From Bradyrhizobium jicamae (GTDB taxonomy: Bacteria; Pseudomonadota; Alphaproteobacteria; Rhizobiales; Xanthobacteraceae): a DNA stretch of 64,000 bases. Positions 16,663 through 25,046 of the stretch are shown piece by piece (within the stretch, counting starts at the first letter, position 1; each line of letters opens with the position of its first letter). Under the pieces are notes generated by a model. The model was not told the DNA's origin. It made no database searches and worked only from the letters and a program-made list of their open reading frames with translations. The DNA lies in the NCBI RefSeq assembly GCF_018130695.1, contig NZ_JAFCJX010000004.1, positions 186,001 to 250,000 of the forward strand. The letters run 5' to 3'. The position numbers and the translations under genes were made by a program.

Positions 16663-17361
16663 ATGCTCGCGACCGAAAAACTATCAGTGAGCTATGGCTC
16701 GGTGCGGGCGTTGACCGACGTCGATCTCGAGATCAGCGGCGATGGCCTGCTGCACGGCATCATTGGCCCGAACGGGGCCGGCAAGTCCACCTTGCTCGAT
16801 GCGATCTGCGGCCGCCGGCGTCCGACCTCGGGACGCGTTCGTTATTGCGGCGAGGACATCACGCGCCGTTCGATCAGCTGGCGCCGCCGGCAGGGCATGG
16901 CGCGATCGTTCCAGCGCACCAGCATCTTCCAGGATCTGACCGTGCGCGAGCAGCTGCAGCTGGTTGCACAGCATCTCGGCGACGAGGGGCTCGACGACGT
17001 CATTGAGACCATGGATCTCGGCGGCTATCTCGACCAGAAGGCCGGACGTATCGCCTATGGCGTGCAGCGCCGGGTCGACGTCGCTCTCGCCCTGATCGGA
17101 CGCCCGCGCCTCCTGCTGATGGACGAGCCGGGCGCCGGTCTCTCGGCCACGGAGACGTTGCGCCTGTTCCAGCATGTGCGTGATCTCGTCCGCGAGCGCA
17201 GGATCGCGGCTGTCGTCGTCGAGCATGATGTCGACGCGGTCTTCGCCTGTTGCGACATGGTCACGGTGCTGGATCTTGGCCGGCACCTGTCGACAGGTGC
17301 GCCCGAAGCGATCCGCGCCGACCAGCGTGTCATCTCGGCATATCTGGGGACGGCGGCATGA
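16663..17361 (+). CDS. livG: ABC transporter ATP-binding protein LivG
   Basis: A 232-residue cytoplasmic ATPase. It has Walker A GPNGAGKST near residue 35, Q-loop FQRTSIF, and Walker B LLLMDEPGAGL. The signature motif is changed: at the LSGGQ position it reads IAYGVQRRVDVALAL, as often seen in LivG (typical form LxYGxQRRLEIARAL). It follows livM after one base and overlaps livF by 4 bases (ATGA). It energises the LivHM channel together with LivF. Confidence 0.9.
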   Translation: MLATEKLSVSYGSVRALTDVDLEISGDGLLHGIIGPNGAGKSTLLDAICGRRRPTSGRVRYCGEDITRRSISWRRRQGMARSFQRTSIFQDLTVREQLQLVAQHLGDEGLDDVIETMDLGGYLDQKAGRIAYGVQRRVDVALALIGRPRLLLMDEPGAGLSATETLRLFQHVRDLVRERRIAAVVVEHDVDAVFACCDMVTVLDLGRHLSTGAPEAIRADQRVISAYLGTAA

Positions 17362-18053
17362 GTGCGCTGCGGATCCAGTCGCTGTTTGCCGGCTATGGCG
17401 CCTCGACGGTGCTGCGCGGCATCGATCTGACGGTCGAGGAGGGAGAATCGGTCGCGCTGGTCGGCCGCAACGGGGCCGGCAAATCGACACTCCTGCTCTC
17501 CGTTTTTCGCGAGACCAACATTCTGTCCGGCGAGATCTGGGTCGGCGAGCGCAGGATCGATGACTTGCCAGGTTACACGGCGGCCAAGCTCGGTGTGTCG
17601 ATCGCGCCGCAGGGGCGGCGAATCCTGCCGAATCTTACGGTCAGGGAGAACTTGCTGCTGGGCCGGGCCACCGGCAGGGCAGGGCATTGGACTCTGAAAA
17701 CCATTTACGACCTGTTTCCCGTGCTCGAGGAGCGCGCCGATCGGCTCGGCACGATGCTGAGCGGCGGCCAGCAGCAGATGCTGGCGATCGGCCGCGCGCT
17801 GATGGCCAACCCAAGCCTCATTCTGCTCGACGAGCCTTCGGAGGGGCTTTCTCCCGTTCTGATCGATGGGTTGGTCGACACCCTCAACACAATCCGTGGC
17901 GCCGGAACCGGCGTGCTCGTGGTCGAGCAACATCTCAGTCTCGTCAAGCGCGCCACTGATCGATTCGTGATTCTGGCAAAGGGCGAGGTCGTCGGCGCAG
18001 GCGCGATCGCTGCCATCGGTGCACCGGAGAACCAGGCGCTCATGGCGATCTAG
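17358..18053 (+). CDS. livF: ABC transporter ATP-binding protein LivF
   Basis: A 231-residue ATPase with Walker A GRNGAGKST near residue 38, the LivF-type segment VSIAPQGRRILPNLTVRENL, signature LSGGQQQMLAIGRALM, Walker B LILLDEPSEGLSP and H-switch VVEQH. The start ATG overlaps the livG stop. The periplasmic binding-protein gene follows after 32 bases. It is a standard partner of LivG. Confidence 0.9.
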   Translation: MSALRIQSLFAGYGASTVLRGIDLTVEEGESVALVGRNGAGKSTLLLSVFRETNILSGEIWVGERRIDDLPGYTAAKLGVSIAPQGRRILPNLTVRENLLLGRATGRAGHWTLKTIYDLFPVLEERADRLGTMLSGGQQQMLAIGRALMANPSLILLDEPSEGLSPVLIDGLVDTLNTIRGAGTGVLVVEQHLSLVKRATDRFVILAKGEVVGAGAIAAIGAPENQALMAI

Positions 18054-18085
18054 TGGAACATCGGGATAACGGAGGAGGGAAAAAA

Positions 18086-19303
18086 ATGAAAAAATCATCC
18101 ATGGGCTCGACTTTCGGTTTGTTGCGCATGGCGACAATCGGCGCAGCGATGGCTTTCGGCGTCACGACCGCCGCCTTGGCCGAAGATACGGTCAAGATCG
18201 GCGTTCTCCTGATCGACAGCGGACCGCTTGCCGGCCTGAAGGACACTCAGGTCAAGGCCGCCAACCTCGCGATCGAGCAGATCAACGCCGCTGGCGGCGC
18301 GGCCGGCAAGAAGCTGGAAGCGATCTTCATCTCCTATCCCGGCACGCCTGATACGGCCGTGGACGGCGCCATCCGCGCGGTCCAGAAGGATGGCGCAATG
18401 TTCATCACTGGTATGGACACGTCCGCAGTGACGCCGGCGCTGCAGGCCAAGCTTCCGGCGTTGAAGGTCCTGATGCTGGAAGTGATGGCCAATGCGGACG
18501 GCCTGACCGGAAAGAACTGCACGCCGAATTACTTCCGCGTCAATGCCAATGACTCCATGATCATGGGGACGTTCAGGGAATTTCTGAAGGACCAGGGCAT
18601 CAAGAAGTGGGACATCATCGCAGTCGACTATGCCGCTGGGCGTGACTCCGCGGACAAGTTCAAGCAGCTGGTCACCTCGCAGGGCGGCACCATCGGCAAG
18701 GTCCTGTTCTCGCCAAACGGCACGCCGGATTTCGGTGCCAAGATTTCCGAGCTTGGTGCCGATCCGGCCGACGGCCTGTTCGTCACGATCTTCGGCAGCG
18801 ACGCGATCAACCTCGCCAAACAGCAGCAGCAATTCGGCCTGTTCAAGAAGTACAAGATGGTGCTGGGCAATTCCTTCGTGATCCCGCAGACGCTGCCCGC
18901 GCAGGGCGAGACCGTGCTCGGCGTGTATCAGAACATCGGCTTCGTGGCCGGTTTCCCCGGCGCGCAGGCCGAGGCCTTCGTGAAAGCGTACAAGGAGAAA
19001 TACAACGGTGAGCTTCCGCCCTACACCAGCGCCGATCAATACGCGGCCATCCAGCTGATGGCCGCCGGGCTCCAGAAGGCGAACTCGACCGACATCAACG
19101 CCGTCCGTGCCGCGCTGTCCGGCCTCAAGACCGAGACGGTCTTGGGTGACGTGGAGGTGCGCGCGGGTGACCACCAGACAGCGCGGCGCATGGCGATCAG
19201 CCAGATCGTGATGGGCCCGGAAGGTAAGCCGGTCTACCAGATCAAGAAGATCGAGCCGGGGTCCGACATCATTCCGCCGGTCGATCCCGCTTGCAAGATG
19301 TGA
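18086..19303 (+). CDS. ABC transporter substrate-binding protein
   Basis: A 405-residue periplasmic protein of the LivJ/amide-binding fold. A lysine-rich start (MKKSS) and a hydrophobic stretch lead to signal cleavage near ALA-EDTVKIG (about residue 32). The core has GVLLIDSGPLAGLKDTQ, INAAGGAAGKKLE and YTSADQYAAIQLM. The start ATG follows GGAGGAGGG. It closes the liv operon and ends at a strong hairpin, so it is probably the main binding partner of LivHMGF. The ligand is unknown; given the cluster, an alicyclic or branched acid is likely. Confidence 0.9.
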   Translation: MKKSSMGSTFGLLRMATIGAAMAFGVTTAALAEDTVKIGVLLIDSGPLAGLKDTQVKAANLAIEQINAAGGAAGKKLEAIFISYPGTPDTAVDGAIRAVQKDGAMFITGMDTSAVTPALQAKLPALKVLMLEVMANADGLTGKNCTPNYFRVNANDSMIMGTFREFLKDQGIKKWDIIAVDYAAGRDSADKFKQLVTSQGGTIGKVLFSPNGTPDFGAKISELGADPADGLFVTIFGSDAINLAKQQQQFGLFKKYKMVLGNSFVIPQTLPAQGETVLGVYQNIGFVAGFPGAQAEAFVKAYKEKYNGELPPYTSADQYAAIQLMAAGLQKANSTDINAVRAALSGLKTETVLGDVEVRAGDHQTARRMAISQIVMGPEGKPVYQIKKIEPGSDIIPPVDPACKM

Positions 19304-19317
19304 CGCTGATCCGCCTT

Positions 19318-19346
19318 CGCTCGTGGCGCCATCTACGCCACGAGCG
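19318..19346. terminator. bidirectional hairpin between convergent genes
   Basis: CGCTCGTGGCG and CGCCACGAGCG form a perfect 11-bp stem around a 7-base loop. It lies 14 bases after the binding-protein stop and overlaps the last codons and stop of the convergent dehydrogenase gene. There is no clear T-run, so termination strength is uncertain. Confidence 0.65.
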
Positions 19347-20352
19347 ACACTTTGCCGAACTGCGCTCCCGAAGCGAGACGTGCGAGGGCCGCAGGGACGT
19401 CGGCCATCTTGAAGGTCGTGTCGATCACCGGCCGGATCAGGCCGCGATTGAACACGTCGAGCAATTGCCGAAACTCCGCGACGCTGCCGCCCGTCGAGCC
19501 GTAGATTTCGAGCTGGCGGATGAAGACGCGCTGCAAATCGGCCGGTGGATTGGAGCCGGTCGTGGCGCCGCAGGTGACAAGCCGGCCGCCGCGGCGCAGG
19601 GAACGGAGCGACTCGCCCCAGCTCGCTTCGCCGACGCTGTCGATCACCATGTCGACACCACCGCCGCTCATTTGCTGGATCGCGGCCGAGACCTTGTCGC
19701 GCCGGTAGTTGACGCCGCCATCCGCGCCCATCGCGATGGCCCTGGCGATCTTCTCGTCGCTGGAGGAGGTGACGAACACGCGGGCACCGACCAGCTTGGC
19801 AAGCTGAAGGCAAGCGACGGCCACGCCGCCTCCGATGCCGACGATCATCACGCTTTCGCCGGGCTGCAGCGGACGCTTGCCGAACAGCATTCGCCATGCC
19901 GTGAGATGGCCGGTCATCAAGGCGCCCGCGGCCACGAGATCCGCATCGTCGGGGAGAGGGAAGAAGCAATCGCTGGGCATCGCGATGTAATCCGCGAAGC
20001 CGCCATTACGGTGCTCGCCCATGATCCTGACGTTCTCGCAGAGCGGCTGGTCACCGGCCAGGCAGTAGCGACATTTGCCGCAAAACGCCTCTGAGAACAG
20101 GACTGCTTTCATGCCGGGTTTCAGGCCACTGCCGGGCGCGGCCTCGACGACTTCGCCCGCGGCTTCGACCCCCATCACCTGCGGCAATGCGTGGGTGATG
20201 CCGTCGCCATTGTCGCGCATGTAGAGATCGACGCGGTTGACCGAGGAGGCCGCGACCTTGAGCACGGACTCAGCCGCGGCGGGAACAGGATCGGGGAACT
20301 CGCGCCAGGATACGCCGTCCGGCCCGCGCCGCTCCAGAACTGCCGCCTGCAT
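19333..20352 (-). CDS. zinc-binding MDR alcohol dehydrogenase / quinone oxidoreductase
   Basis: A 339-residue medium-chain dehydrogenase/reductase. Structural-zinc cysteines C91, C94, C97 and C105 are all present; the nucleotide fold shows VGIGGGVAVACLQLAK near residue 165. These enzymes use NAD(P)H to oxidise alcohols or reduce enoyl/quinone substrates. The start ATG (MQAAVLERRG) follows GGGAGGG; an ATG nine codons upstream lacks a ribosome site. It is transcribed away from the CoA-ligase operon across a shared promoter with two operator-like sites, so it is probably co-regulated. The substrate is unknown. Confidence 0.83.
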   Translation of the reverse strand: MQAAVLERRGPDGVSWREFPDPVPAAAESVLKVAASSVNRVDLYMRDNGDGITHALPQVMGVEAAGEVVEAAPGSGLKPGMKAVLFSEAFCGKCRYCLAGDQPLCENVRIMGEHRNGGFADYIAMPSDCFFPLPDDADLVAAGALMTGHLTAWRMLFGKRPLQPGESVMIVGIGGGVAVACLQLAKLVGARVFVTSSSDEKIARAIAMGADGGVNYRRDKVSAAIQQMSGGGVDMVIDSVGEASWGESLRSLRRGGRLVTCGATTGSNPPADLQRVFIRQLEIYGSTGGSVAEFRQLLDVFNRGLIRPVIDTTFKMADVPAALARLASGAQFGKVSLVA

Positions 20353-20386
20353 CGTCGCCCTCCCTGTTTCGGGTCGCACTGCAAAA

Positions 20387-20499
20387 CTAATGCACTAGCT
20401 CACGAACGTTTCCGCTGCGTGCCTGATGGACAGTCTACATAGCCACGCAATTTAGTATTGCGGTCCATTTCAAATATAATACACTAGCGAACGAACATG
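20387..20499. promoter_or_regulatory. divergent promoter with two matched operator-like sites (B, C)
   Basis: TAATGCACTAGCTCACGAAC at 20388-20407 and TAATACACTAGCGAACGAAC at 20478-20497 agree at 16 of 20 positions and are 90 bases apart in the same orientation. The intervening DNA is AT-rich around 20450-20480. One copy lies next to each of the two divergent genes. Reverse-complemented, both give GCTAGTGYATTA, matching site A at 7573. This is the clearest evidence for a shared repressor in the cluster. Confidence 0.55.
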
Positions 20500-20538
20500 C
20501 CGTCAAGTGCATCGACCAATCGTCTTGGAGGCAACGCC

Positions 20539-22197
20539 ATGAGCGAGAAGCGTTTCGATCCCGTGGCGCACGCGCGTGCGATGCGTGCCAGCGGTTTCTG
20601 GGTCGACAAGAGTTTTGACGAGTTCCTGCAGCAGACGATCGTGGCGACGCCCGACAAGCTCGCGCTGATGGCTGACCGTGCCGATCGTGACGCGCCGAAG
20701 CGGCTCACTTACGCAGAGCTGGGCGACATGATTTCGCGCGCGGCGGCCTCGCTGCGTCGTCTCGGTGTCGGTTCAGGCGACGTGATATCGGTCCAACTGC
20801 CGAACTGGTGGGAATTCGCGGTCATTGCGCTGGCGGCGTTCCGGGTGGGTGCGGTCGTCAATCCGCTGATGCCGATCTTCCGCGAGCACGAGCTCAGCTA
20901 CATGCTCGGTTTTGCCGAGACGAAGCTGCTAGTGGTGCCAAAGCTGTTCCGCGGCTTCGATCACGAGGCGATGGCGCGTTCGCTGAAGCCGGGGCTGCCG
21001 AAGCTCACGCATGTCATCGTCGTCGACGGCGAGGGACCTGAGAGCTTCGAGCAGGCTTTGCTGTCCGGCAGCGAGCGCCTCGGCCCGCCGCCGGTCGGCG
21101 ACATCGGCGCGCTGCCGGCTGACCGGATGGCTGTGCTGATGTTCACTTCGGGAACCACGGGTTCGCCCAAAGGCGTCATGCATTGCCTTAACACGCTGAT
21201 GGGGTGCTGCATTGGACTTGGCCGACGCTTCGGTCTCGACGCAGGTGATACAATGCTAGTGTGCTCGCCACTCGGCCACATGACTGGCTTTGCGGCCGGC
21301 ATGCTGCTCGGTCTGAAGATCGGCGCCACCGTGATCTTCCAGGACATCTGGGAGCCAAAGCGCGGGGTCTCCATCATGGCCAAGGAGGGCGTCACCTATT
21401 CTGCCGGCGCCGCCACGTTCCTGGCCGACATGTGCGAAGCGGTTGCTGCCGGTGCGGCGAAGCCGTCAGAACTACGCAAATTCCTCTGTGCAGGTGCGCC
21501 GATCCCGCCCGCGCTGATCGATCGCGCCTATCGGGAGCTCGACCTCAAGGTCTGCTCACTGTGGGGCATGACAGAGTCGCTCGCGAGCACATTGACCGAG
21601 CCCGAGCGGGCGCTGGAGAAATCATCGAAGACCGACGGACGTCCCGTCGAGGGCGTCGCGGTCAAGGTGTTGCGCATGGACGGATCGCCGGCTGCGGTCG
21701 GAGAGCGCGGCCTGCTGAAAGTGCGAGGCGCGCAGATGTTCCTCGGTTACTACAAGCGCGACGACATGGAGCCGTTCGATGCCGAGGGTTGGTTCGATAC
21801 CGGCGACATGGCCTATATTGATGACGAGGGCTACATCCGGATCGATGGCCGCATCAAGGACATCATTATCCGCGGTGGAGAGAACGTCCCCGTCTTCGAC
21901 ATCGAAAACCTGATGTTCAAGCTTCCCTCCGTATTGTCCGTCGCCATCGTCGGATATCCGGATCCGCGGCTTGGCGAGCGGGCTTGTGCCTTCGTCGTCC
22001 TGCGGCCGAGCACCACGCTCGATCTCACCGCCGTGCAGGCGCATATGGCCGAGCACAAGGTCGCCAAGCAGTATTGGCCCGAACGGCTCGAAATCGTCGC
22101 CGATTTACCCAAGACGCCGGCCGGCAAGGTGCAGAAATATCAGCTCCGTGAGATTGCCAAGGCATTCGCCGAGCCGCCCCACAAGGCCAGCGCATGA
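20539..22197 (+). CDS. AMP-forming acyl-CoA synthetase (cyclohexanecarboxylate-CoA ligase type)
   Basis: A 552-residue ANL-superfamily ligase. It shows the P-loop MFTSGTTGSPKGVMH near residue 205, LWGMTES in the A5 region, GWFDTGDMAYIDDEGYIRI with the hinge DGRIKDIIIRGGENV, and the C-terminal catalytic Lys in KTPAGKVQKYQ. It activates a carboxylic acid with ATP and CoA. The segment FRGFDHEAMARSL and the bad-type neighbours suggest an AliA-like alicyclic acid ligase. The ATG follows GGAGG; an in-frame ATG at 20497 falls inside operator site C and is unlikely. It is the first gene of a seven-gene operon running to 27957. Confidence 0.87.
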   Translation: MSEKRFDPVAHARAMRASGFWVDKSFDEFLQQTIVATPDKLALMADRADRDAPKRLTYAELGDMISRAAASLRRLGVGSGDVISVQLPNWWEFAVIALAAFRVGAVVNPLMPIFREHELSYMLGFAETKLLVVPKLFRGFDHEAMARSLKPGLPKLTHVIVVDGEGPESFEQALLSGSERLGPPPVGDIGALPADRMAVLMFTSGTTGSPKGVMHCLNTLMGCCIGLGRRFGLDAGDTMLVCSPLGHMTGFAAGMLLGLKIGATVIFQDIWEPKRGVSIMAKEGVTYSAGAATFLADMCEAVAAGAAKPSELRKFLCAGAPIPPALIDRAYRELDLKVCSLWGMTESLASTLTEPERALEKSSKTDGRPVEGVAVKVLRMDGSPAAVGERGLLKVRGAQMFLGYYKRDDMEPFDAEGWFDTGDMAYIDDEGYIRIDGRIKDIIIRGGENVPVFDIENLMFKLPSVLSVAIVGYPDPRLGERACAFVVLRPSTTLDLTAVQAHMAEHKVAKQYWPERLEIVADLPKTPAGKVQKYQLREIAKAFAEPPHKASA

Positions 22198-22955
22198 ACG
22201 CACGTCTGAAGGATCGTGTCTGCGTCGTTACGGGCGCGGCGCGCGGAATTGGCTTTTCGATCGCCGAGCGCTTCGGCCGCGAGGGCGGGCGTCTGGCCTG
22301 TGTCGACATCAGCGCGAAGCGGCTGGAGCCCGCTGTCATCAGGCTGAAAGACATGGGGTTCGAAGCCAGGGGATATGAAGTCGACGTCGGCCGGCGCGAT
22401 GACATTCATACGCTGTTCGAGCGCATCGAACATGAATTCAAGGCGCCGGTTGCCGCGTTGGTCAACAATGCCGTGTTTGCGCGCTTCGAGCCGCTGGCGC
22501 AGATCGCGGTCGACACGGTGGAGCGGATGTTCGCGGTCGGCGTGCATGGCCTGATCTGGGCCACGCAGGCCGTGGTGCCGCAGATGGAGCGGCGCGGCGG
22601 CGGTTCGATTGTCAATCTGAGTTCGGTATCGGCATTTCATCCGGCCAAGGACTCCATCGCATACTCCGCGCTGAAGGCTGGTGTCGTCGGCCTCTCGCGT
22701 GCGTCGGCGATCGAGCTGGCTGCGAAGAATATCCGCGTCAACGTAATCGCGCCGGGCATGATCGGAACGCCGGCCTCGATCGCGCAATTCGATGAGGCGA
22801 CGATCGCGGCGCGTCAGGCCGAAATGCCTGCCGGCCGCTTTGGCCAGCCCGAGGAGATCGCTGGGCTCGCGGCATTCCTCGCAAGCGATGACGCCAGCTA
22901 CATCCAGGGCGCGGTCATCACCGCGGACGGCGGCTGGACTGTCCCAGCAAAATAG
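22194..22955 (+). CDS. SDR family oxidoreductase
   Basis: A 253-residue classical SDR: TGAARGIG near residue 13, NNAVFA in place of NNAG near 87, SSVSAFHPAKDS, catalytic YSALK near 158, and IAPGMIGTPAS. It probably oxidises a 3-hydroxyacyl-CoA or an alcohol with NAD(P). The ATG overlaps the ligase stop by 4 bases and the next SDR starts 11 bases after its end, so it is co-transcribed with both. The order ligase-SDR-SDR-dehydrogenase suggests consecutive steps on one acyl-CoA. The exact substrate is unclear. Confidence 0.85.
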   Translation: MNARLKDRVCVVTGAARGIGFSIAERFGREGGRLACVDISAKRLEPAVIRLKDMGFEARGYEVDVGRRDDIHTLFERIEHEFKAPVAALVNNAVFARFEPLAQIAVDTVERMFAVGVHGLIWATQAVVPQMERRGGGSIVNLSSVSAFHPAKDSIAYSALKAGVVGLSRASAIELAAKNIRVNVIAPGMIGTPASIAQFDEATIAARQAEMPAGRFGQPEEIAGLAAFLASDDASYIQGAVITADGGWTVPAK

Positions 22956-22965
22956 GAGAAGGCGC

Positions 22966-23751
22966 ATGAGGCGGCTCGAAGGCAAGCGCGCGGTCGTCAC
23001 CGGCGGCGGAAGCGGTATCGGCCGCGCCAGTGCCATCCGCTTCGCGCGCGAAGGCGCCTCCGTCCTGGTGGTCGGTCGCGCCGGCAACGCCGAGGCGGCG
23101 GTGGCGGCGATCCGGAGCGAGGGCGGGATTGCTTCGGCCATGATCACGGATGCGGCGGTCGAGGAGAATGTGGCCGCGATCGTGTCGCGTTGCGTGTCTG
23201 AATTCGGCGGGCTTGAAATCTTCTTTGCCAATATCGGTGTTACCGGGACGAATACGCCGTTGCTGGAGCAAACGGTCGAGGAGTGGTCCGAGGTCTATCG
23301 CATCAACACGATCAGTTGCTTCCTCGCCATCAAATATGCCGGTCGGCACATGACGAAGCAGGGCTACGGTTCGATCATCCTGACGTCGTCGGCGGCGTCG
23401 CTGCGCGCCAATGCGGGTGCGATCTCCTACAGCGCCAGCAAGGCTGCAGTGAACAATCTGGCACAAACGGCTGCCAATGCCTTTGCCGGCACTGGCGTAC
23501 GCGTCAATGCGGTGCTGCCCGGCCTCGTGGAGACCCAACTGACCCGCAAGGTGTTCGAGGATGCGCGCGCACGGGGTGTCGAATCCAAGCTCGGCCATGT
23601 CACGCCGCTGAAGCGTCCGGGGCGCTCTGAAGAAATCGCGGCCGCCGCGGCGTTCCTCGCGAGCGATGATTCGTCATATGTCGACGGCCAGTTGCTGTCC
23701 GTCGACGGTGGGGTCAGTAGCACGCATCCGTATGGCCGGATCGCGCTCTAG
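22966..23751 (+). CDS. SDR family oxidoreductase
   Basis: A 261-residue classical SDR with TGGGSGIG near residue 13, ANIGVTG in the NNAG position, LTSSAASLRANAG (catalytic Ser), YSASK near 153 and VLPGLVETQ. The start ATG follows AGGAGAAGG, 11 bases after the previous SDR. It is a close functional neighbour of the preceding SDR but diverged from it, so the two may oxidise different hydroxyl groups or opposite stereoisomers. Its role in the pathway is inferred from the operon. Confidence 0.85.
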   Translation: MRRLEGKRAVVTGGGSGIGRASAIRFAREGASVLVVGRAGNAEAAVAAIRSEGGIASAMITDAAVEENVAAIVSRCVSEFGGLEIFFANIGVTGTNTPLLEQTVEEWSEVYRINTISCFLAIKYAGRHMTKQGYGSIILTSSAASLRANAGAISYSASKAAVNNLAQTAANAFAGTGVRVNAVLPGLVETQLTRKVFEDARARGVESKLGHVTPLKRPGRSEEIAAAAAFLASDDSSYVDGQLLSVDGGVSSTHPYGRIAL

Positions 23752-23796
23752 CGGAGCGGGCGGCCCAACAAGAATAGCAGACACAGGAGAGACGCC

Positions 23797-25041
23797 GTGG
23801 ATTTCGAACTCCCGAAGGCGATCACTGACAAGCTGGCTGAGCTCGACGCGTTCATCGAAGCGGAAATCAAGCCGCTCGAACGCGACAACATCAAGTTCTT
23901 CGATCACCGCCGCGAGAACGCCCGCACCGACTGGGACAATGACGGCCGTCCCTGCGATGAATGGCGAGCACTGATCAGCGAGATGGAGCGCCGCGCTGAC
24001 AAGGCCGGACATCTGCGCTACGGCCTGCCGAAATCATGCGGCGGGCAGGGCGCTTCGAATCTCGCGATCGCCGCGATCCGCGAACATCTCGCGGCCAAGG
24101 GCCTCGGTCTGCACAACGATTTGCAGGACGAGTCGTCGATCGTCGGCAATTTCCCGATCATTCCTGCCTTGGCCGACTACGGGACCGAGGAGCAGAAGAC
24201 CTATATCGAAGGCATCATCACGGGGAAGAAGCATCTCTCCTTCGGTCTGACTGAGCCCGGCCACGGCAGCGACGCCACCTGGCTCGAGACCACAGGCGTG
24301 CGCGACGGCAATCACTGGGTGATCAACGGCCGCAAGCGCTGGAACAGTCAGGTTGCGCGTGCGCATGCCAACCTGGTGTTCGCGCGCACCTCGGGCAAGC
24401 CGGGCGAAGCCAAGGGCATCACCGCCTTCGTGGTGCCGACCAATACGCCCGGCCACAACGTGCTCTACAATCACTGGACCTTCAACATGCCGAGCGATCA
24501 CGCGGAGACAGAGCTCGTCAATGTGCGCGTGCCCGACAGCGCGATCCTGCACCGGGAGGGAGAGGGTCTCGTGGTGGCGCAACGCTTTGTGCATGAGAAC
24601 CGCATCCGCCAGGCCGCGGCCAGCGCCGGCGCCGCGCGCTATTGCATCCAGGAGGCCGTCAAGTACGCAAGATCACGCGTCGCGTTCGGCGAGCCGCTGG
24701 CGAAGAAGCAGGCCGTGCAGTTTCCGCTGGTCGAGCTTTGGGCCGATTATCAGTTGCTCCGCAACTTCATCTTCCGCACCGCGTGGCAGATGGACCGCCA
24801 GAACCCGTTGACGATCAGCGACATGGTTTCGATCTGTAACTTCCGTGCCAACCGGCTGTGCTGCGAGGCCGCTGACCGCGCGATGCAGGTGCATGGCGGC
24901 ATGGGCTACAGCCGCGCCATGCCGTTCGAGCACATCTATCGCCATCACCGCCGCTACCGCATCACGGAGGGAACCGAGGAGGTGCAGATGCGCCGCGTGG
25001 CGCAGTATCTGTTCGGCTTCAGCGGCAAGAGCGCGAGCTGA
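23797..25041 (+). CDS. acyl-CoA dehydrogenase (ACAD10/11-like)
   Basis: A 414-residue acyl-CoA dehydrogenase. GLTEPGHGSDATWLETTGV marks the FAD-binding region, MQVHGGMGYSRAMPFEH the C-terminal domain, and RITEGTEEVQ keeps the canonical EGT with catalytic Glu, unlike the other three dehydrogenases of this window. The GTG start follows AGGAGAG. The next gene, an APH-fold kinase, begins 5 bases after its stop. Adjacent kinase and dehydrogenase domains are what ACAD10/11 fuse in animals to turn 4-hydroxyacyl-CoA into enoyl-CoA through a 4-phospho intermediate. Confidence 0.87.
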   Translation: MDFELPKAITDKLAELDAFIEAEIKPLERDNIKFFDHRRENARTDWDNDGRPCDEWRALISEMERRADKAGHLRYGLPKSCGGQGASNLAIAAIREHLAAKGLGLHNDLQDESSIVGNFPIIPALADYGTEEQKTYIEGIITGKKHLSFGLTEPGHGSDATWLETTGVRDGNHWVINGRKRWNSQVARAHANLVFARTSGKPGEAKGITAFVVPTNTPGHNVLYNHWTFNMPSDHAETELVNVRVPDSAILHREGEGLVVAQRFVHENRIRQAAASAGAARYCIQEAVKYARSRVAFGEPLAKKQAVQFPLVELWADYQLLRNFIFRTAWQMDRQNPLTISDMVSICNFRANRLCCEAADRAMQVHGGMGYSRAMPFEHIYRHHRRYRITEGTEEVQMRRVAQYLFGFSGKSAS

Positions 25042-25046
25042 TCGCG

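Noticed and set aside
18095..19969. 624-codon open frame on the minus strand
   Set aside because: Runs antisense to the binding-protein gene and then through the MDR dehydrogenase gene in another frame and across the hairpin; no recognisable sequence.
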